A stretch of 20,074 nucleotides of DNA from an uncultured Anaerotruncus sp. (GTDB lineage: Bacteria > Bacillota > Clostridia > Oscillospirales > Ruminococcaceae): positions 1 to 20,074 of the forward strand of contig NZ_CABUCJ010000040.1 of the NCBI RefSeq assembly GCF_902490045.1, read 5' to 3'. Numbering within the stretch: position 1 is the first letter of the stretch; the number at the start of each line of letters is the position of its first letter. The notes under the pieces are model-generated. The model made no database searches. It was not told the DNA's origin and saw nothing but the letters and a program-made list of their open reading frames with translations. The position numbers and the translations under genes are program-made. Below are positions 18,801-20,074 of the stretch, in pieces.

Positions 18801-20074
18801 CGAGGTTGTCGGGTTCCAGTAAACCTCCGCCAGCGTCCCCGCGGCGGCCAGCGCTTCGGGCGCGTCCAGGGACATCGTGGTCAGCAGGTTTTCGCCGCGG
18901 AACGCCTTGACCGTGTACACTCCGTCCGCGCTCGCGGGCACGGCGGCGCTCGCCTCCGTCACCTCCGACGGGGCGTTCTCTTCGCCTTTATCTTCATCAC
19001 CGTCGTCGACGGTCTTTACCGTTACGTCCTCCACCGGAACTTCCACCGGCTCGTTTTCAACCGGCTGGACGCTCCGCGAGCGGTACATCGCCTGCGCCGC
19101 GGGTATGTACTCCACCACGAACCTGTCCGTCTCCGGATAGGTCGACGCCATCTCCACCTCATACTGCCCGTAGCTGCCCGGCACGATCTCCGCCGTCAGC
19201 TCGCCCAGCGAGGTCACTTCCACCTCCGTATAGAACGCGCGCTCCTCCAGCGGGCCCTCGTCATCATAAATGCGCACGACGTAGGTCCCGTTCTTCGTCA
19301 CCGTGAACTTCCGCTGGAACCGGAACGGTTCCCCCTCTTCGTTCACCGTCACCTTGCCCTCGCTCATTGTCTCGTCCGTGCTCGAAACCTCCGGACTCGA
19401 CGTGTCGGAGCTCGAGGAATCCGAGCTTGAAGGCTCGGAGCTGGAATCCGTGCTGTTATCCTGGCTCGCGTCCGAACCCGTGTCGGAGGAAACGCCCGAG
19501 GACACGTCCTCGCCGCTGGAAACCGCGGGGGCCGAACTGCTTTCGGCCGGGGCAGGGGCTTTCTCCTCCTCGGTGCTCGTATTCGCCGCCGGGTCGTCCG
19601 CCGACTTGCTCTCCGGTTTTTCCTGCGGCTTGCCGCCCTCCGGCAGCGGCACAATCTCATCCGCCGTGATATCCGCCGACAGCACCCGCACCAGATTGAT
19701 ACGCGCGCTTGCCGCCGCCTCTACAAACTCACTCACGGAATTCGGTGCTTTTTCCTCTTCGGGCTTTGACGAAGGAGCCTCCTCATCGGGCTTGCTGTTT
19801 TCTTCCTGTTTGCTCTCTTCGCTCGATGCCGGCTCTTCCGGGACGCCGCTCACATCCGAGCCCGCCTCTTCCGAGCTTGCGGGTTCCTCCGGGACGCTGC
19901 TTTCCACAGAGCTTGTTTCCGAACTGGCTTCCGAGCTGTCCGCTTCCGAATTGGCTTCGGAATTGCTCGCTTCCGGGTCGCCCGTGACCTTCTCATCGCC
20001 CTCGGTCGCGCCCTCGGCTTTCCCGCCGTCCTTCGCTTCAATATGCAGGTTCCGCGTGAACGGGAAGGTCGATA
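9804..20074 (-). CDS. Giant secreted parallel beta-helix surface protein (5' end outside window)
   Basis: The frame is open from the right edge to TGA at 9804-9806, at least 3,422 residues; the true start and signal peptide lie beyond the window. Order from the N-terminal side: an acidic Ser/Glu/Pro linker (about 20030-19350, broken by a small folded-looking part near 19745-19630); an Ig-like segment (about 19330-19080); a second acidic linker; seven beta-helix modules (about 18824-11045); an Ig-like segment starting SITAQPADTFVKLGD (about 11044-10740); a linker domain; and a C-terminal domain (about 10310-9807) homologous to the 214-aa protein. Rungs repeat GGTxxxxGGxISGNTAxxGGGVY, like the repeats of large adhesins and Chlamydia Pmp proteins. 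It lacks an LPXTG motif or membrane tail. A role as adhesin or matrix-binding fibre is inferred. Cysteines are very few. An internal GTG at 19907 is not the real start. Confidence 0.95.
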   Translation of the reverse strand, partial: STFPFTRNLHIEAKDGGKAEGATEGDEKVTGDPEASNSEANSEADSSEASSETSSVESSVPEEPASSEEAGSDVSGVPEEPASSEESKQEENSKPDEEAPSSKPEEEKAPNSVSEFVEAAASARINLVRVLSADITADEIVPLPEGGKPQEKPESKSADDPAANTSTEEEKAPAPAESSSAPAVSSGEDVSSGVSSDTGSDASQDNSTDSSSEPSSSDSSSSDTSSPEVSSTDETMSEGKVTVNEEGEPFRFQRKFTVTKNGTYVVRIYDDEGPLEERAFYTEVEVTSLGELTAEIVPGSYGQYEVEMASTYPETDRFVVEYIPAAQAMYRSRSVQPVENEPVEVPVEDVTVKTVDDGDEDKGEENAPSEVTEASAAVPASADGVYTVKAFRGENLLTTMSLDAPEALAAAGTLAEVYWNPTTSSSPDGSVTGGSLTGDGSKNSPVLTLQMALDLVMDGGTIYNVANWEIEQNSVSNSFDGKNARLVRYNHTSPIFTIGSGRVLSLSNITLDAGGVYSGSEAEKAALINLAGGTVAINAGVRMENEALIRFETTASSPVQLAAAPAEGTQYGLLLSDAFSSMDPVSVVTCTGIAGADALAHFGIENQGRGLRVKTGAANTIEAYDLPTYTGGVYLSGTGDDAKNGDTAANAVKTFHRAAEILKNSNLKGSGEIRITGSPVVISSTQTWSLPAAEYPSASLARNAGYTGDLIQIGTSGRTLTLENITLDGKNISATNMINLSNGNLVLGNGATLQNGKGIAVAVSGGSLTMNAGSKIASFVPDFGQGGINMTGGSFRMNGGAIQDISSYYYGVGIKGGTFTMTGGLISGNGTGVNTTSTTSGSTTTYGTFAMQGGSITGNTTGVSGSGKFELDGENATISDVISVGANAPIQLTKAPTTGKQFPIKSSVSQKSGQVMVTPGTGMTDVSGYAANFVSAEAGYVVGGLGKDLVLLAKAVYVDGQNGNNNNDGSTPTTAKKTVDGVDGAAAALRELVSADADSEPAIYVCDTVNVTSGTHTWDLSDLPGAIIRQYNGGSFSPAALIKTSGTGNLTIKGVVIDGGQNENCSIDALAEAAGGTLTLGSGVVLQRLYRRNSAVKISGGTLVLENGSVIGNASSNNTGNATERGNVWMTSGSFEMKEGAKISYNKVDNNDGAVKIEGGTFVMTGGEISNNSSDDCGGVYMTGGTFTMSGGVINGNTTYYDTSSAKGGGVYAQNASFIMTGGTISANQTAYGGGVYVDAGGTFELSGSAVIQDNVAKAGGKGVYVNGTRFAMGGGFTLGGNIVLAAADCPITLTDSLTGTGNHTLTVTDNLIGKTVVAGTAAVPAGQYLTSGKFVLDETSAVTVSLTISGNDILAGGKNVYWHPGITTGAHTGESPTDAVATLAEAKEKARQKGKDAIIFLCATYKSTGETLRMGEVTNGTDTWTPIIRRMSGFTGEMISYTGTLTLEDIILDGNKDAFTAMADPIVAAQNSNAIKLIIKKGAQIINNPGGGVDLWYGSFEMTDGKISGNVKTGSSSSVLNGRGISLRSSSSVTANISGGEISGNTNGVYVGGYTKLTVSGGKISGNGSAGSSINGPGIYVSLSSSSAKPEITISGNADISGNLSSGTTTNGAVYINSSLGDAAFNMTGGKISDNSLPGLYLSTKRACAMSGGTISGNKGSGVIISGSQTIFNMSAGTISNNTGASYGGGVYLNGSASGTSAFNMTGGTISNNTATSGGGGVAANYRPFTMSGSAAITGNKVTGTSSSYGGGGVYLYNGATAALNGGSISGSNQAKYGAGLYVYNGSATLGGTSITGNTTTATGYGGGAYIGSGSSLTINSGSISGNTATYSGGGVYVNSGVLTFNSGSISQNTANSSYGGGICVLGTSSKTAAVDLNGGSISENKAGASGSNNGGGMYIGNYSTVTLQGTGITGNRGRYGAGVYLTGANAQLTATRGRISGNTLYSGGQGAGIYVASPNFILQGGGADISDDIYLSGTSYPIKLHNSITQTSRQYEVSLATAFAAGNNVVESGGDYPSGGAWTALSHFYTNKTGAILGRSADDQIGVQTVIFLDGTKSASGDGSTPDKAFNNFAAASAKLEAAGSTAIYISGPVTVSGTESWTLPAGKSLRRYSGFSVAGKDEFAPYYGDMIVVPANAELNLDAITIEGRHSQDIGFTAAGSIIRVNGGTVNMNAGATLQNNTTSGNGGAVRVDGGTFNLNAGTIANTTAKLGGAVYQNGTFNVKSAATVSGGVYLGAGKTVGVSGSAGTRLSLDMDDAENARAVVTYTSAPTSANLSTELAKYTLSDDVAPLYKLARRTDDTKIFELQEKGGIYVDGNAAAGGDGTEPSKAVRTLQEAYQKLAGTGGGTIYVVNPVTVSGTIALGRSYAEGGTTVDAGGPVTIKRYSKPDAFTTQSNTDTLINVTGGTLTLAEGLTVDGHSAPVTQGKDTVRAPAVEAAAPLISVSGGTVLVQSGAVLRDNHNPSGNGGAVATSGSGTLTMTGGTIANMKASQGAAVYHSGTALNLSGGPSISGEVYLNGAGKVISVPGSTIGDAALTIGIDSASAEENRAVVTYSATPTAAVEMPKYTLSDAVSAAFYLSANGNSLVLTAKGAVYLNGSSGNDANTGASPAQAVRTLGMAYQQMNSNNANTLYIVADVTIDSAVELNGRYCYADGKTYDAGAPVTIRRYSKPTNPPTGFTVVSNTGLIFLIKEGGSLTLENITIDGHRRAITSGKPSVVAEGIAGAPAIRLEGGALFLNEGAVLQNNEGVLGGTQGAIYAYGRALGGEYTPTPASVVINGGKVTGNGGTSQFTTGGIAMSDNSSFKMTAGEICGNDGLYGAGIMLLRGAKAEITGGSIWGNMGTGLLVDGGEATLKNCVVADNAVELTYSLFSEMGGGIHIASGTVTAENLTLRGNTTEGGPAGIYQGGTLNLRGEATSFDADQTVYLKGDKTINVTGSLPSEACIPLDMDRDESIFKAGRAVVSFAEGVTTDAAGETGKFELARDINFALVTNASDKRILELGAKRSITAQPADTFVKLGDAASFTITTAGDTPTGYRIFNKTKKAYVGSEVKAVTSADDPNTVTVSFTPTLADGAGEYQVEAVYGTGASEETLRSDPAVLSLWELAYGEGRDALTTLPEVTAMVPNDAVSFTVHSGYDSAVKLQVGSYQYTADDGFDIGWAGSDYVTTQINRTTWGSTDAMSNIVFQYYEENSYVPISPETSHKSDVAAGGTHNFFINLYNGNAIAERHIGTLGMTLSLLDGGTEAEKSSSAAEVKFLMQPAAINATLPLAVQSYGYGADGSVAVPTNYGIQNGSNFPIKVTGLTAKAAADFRLMDPSSFVEGADRTYKVNKNQMSHGQATLRLNDRQITTAAAGGSWTAGADFTGWAIKGAASEGAWVSYPIAIESYIAKGEDSTTGKQLAEVTYTVGVSPESVS
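9807..10310 (-). other. C-terminal domain of the giant protein, homologous to the 214-aa subunit
   Basis: About 165 residues that follow the order of the exported 214-aa protein. AINATLPLAVQSYGYGADGS here aligns with QINVSVPLSVAMYGYGADGS there; NYGIQNGSNFPIKVTGLTA with EYRIENKGKIAVKVTNITS; and the ending IAKGEDSTTGKQLAEVTYTV with VAKGDSAASALAVKVTYTI. It ends with ESVS and no anchor, so this domain is the natural contact to partner proteins. Confidence 0.8.
11045..18824 (-). repeat. Seven tandem beta-helix modules in the giant gene
   Basis: Each module opens with a cap motif of the form (V/I)Y-x-G/P...GDGS-x-P-x-xAVxTLxxA, then IYVxxxVTVSG-like strands, an IxRYS/IxRxS turn, LTLENITIDG and a run of rungs. 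Caps start near 18824, 18179, 17210, 15995, 13922, 13133 and 12284. Module lengths run from about 215 to about 690 residues, so modules differ mainly in rung number. The motifs resemble the opening of DUF1565/right-handed beta-helix proteins. This points to growth by duplication of whole modules and of rungs. Confidence 0.8.
13922..15995 (-). repeat. Rung-rich fourth module with dense GGGVY / ISGNT repeats
   Basis: This longest module (about 690 residues) has over twenty short degenerate repeats. Typical rungs read SGGSISGNTATYSGGGVYVNSG, with GGGVY, GGGIC or GGGMY at the end and ISGN, ISNN or ITGN in the middle. Repeat length is about 25-30 residues, i.e. one to two helical turns. Asn in the SGN/SNN position would form the asparagine ladder common in such helices. 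DNA copies are diverged, so this is a protein repeat more than a tandem DNA repeat. Confidence 0.8.
19345..20035 (-). other. Acidic Ser/Glu/Pro-rich low-complexity linker
   Basis: The N-terminal visible part of the giant protein is dominated by Ser, Glu, Asp and Pro with short repeats such as VPEEPASSEE (twice), SSEASSE and SSSDSSSSDTSS. Such stretches are usually extended stalks or wall-spanning linkers. The first residues in the window (STFPFTRNLHIEAKDGG) are not low complexity and may belong to a preceding domain. Confidence 0.75.

Noticed and set aside
19907..19907. GTG at 19907 as the start of the giant gene
   Set aside because: The same frame stays open to the right edge with the same Ser/Glu-rich composition, and no signal peptide or ribosome binding site is present there.

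Overview
The window is GC-rich DNA that looks like a chromosomal segment of a Gram-positive gut-type Clostridium, perhaps Oscillospiraceae or Ruminococcaceae. The grounds are AGGAGG-type ribosome binding sites, a sortase-type IPDTG sorting signal with membrane tail, near-consensus sigma-A promoters and very large secreted beta-helix proteins. The lineage is inferred from style, not from a marker gene. Every convincing gene lies on the minus strand, so transcription runs right to left.

Right half (7258-20074): a five-gene surface-protein locus. In transcription order it has a giant secreted protein of at least 3,422 residues, cut off by the window's right edge; a 177-aa protein with one membrane anchor; a 214-aa exported protein; a 182-aa paralogue of the 177-aa protein; and a 161-aa exported protein ending in an IPDTG sorting signal. 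The giant protein has an acidic Ser/Glu/Pro linker, an Ig-like segment, seven tandem parallel beta-helix modules, a second Ig-like segment and a C-terminal domain. That last domain is homologous to the whole 214-aa protein. The 161-aa protein appears to keep only the first strands of the same domain. I read the locus as an uncharacterised multi-component surface structure: a giant adhesin, a small repeating or partner subunit, two membrane-tethered accessory proteins and a wall-anchored stub.

Middle (5434-7125): mgtE, a magnesium transporter, with its own promoter, a leader of about 260 nt, and a terminator after the gene. The leader holds a possible 30-residue upstream ORF, alternative pairing elements and a strong intrinsic terminator just before the gene. 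This suggests control by attenuation, but it does not match an M-box riboswitch by eye.

Left-centre (1402-5424): a compact pgl-gnd-zwf operon encoding all three steps of the oxidative pentose phosphate branch, from glucose 6-phosphate to ribulose 5-phosphate plus two NADPH. The genes are 3 bp apart or overlap as ATGA. Two candidate promoters, each with a palindrome, lie upstream.

Left end (1-1351): a solitary serine recombinase with a TTG start, a promoter-to-terminator interval with no gene, and a 350-bp non-coding stretch with three perfect hairpins and a direct repeat.
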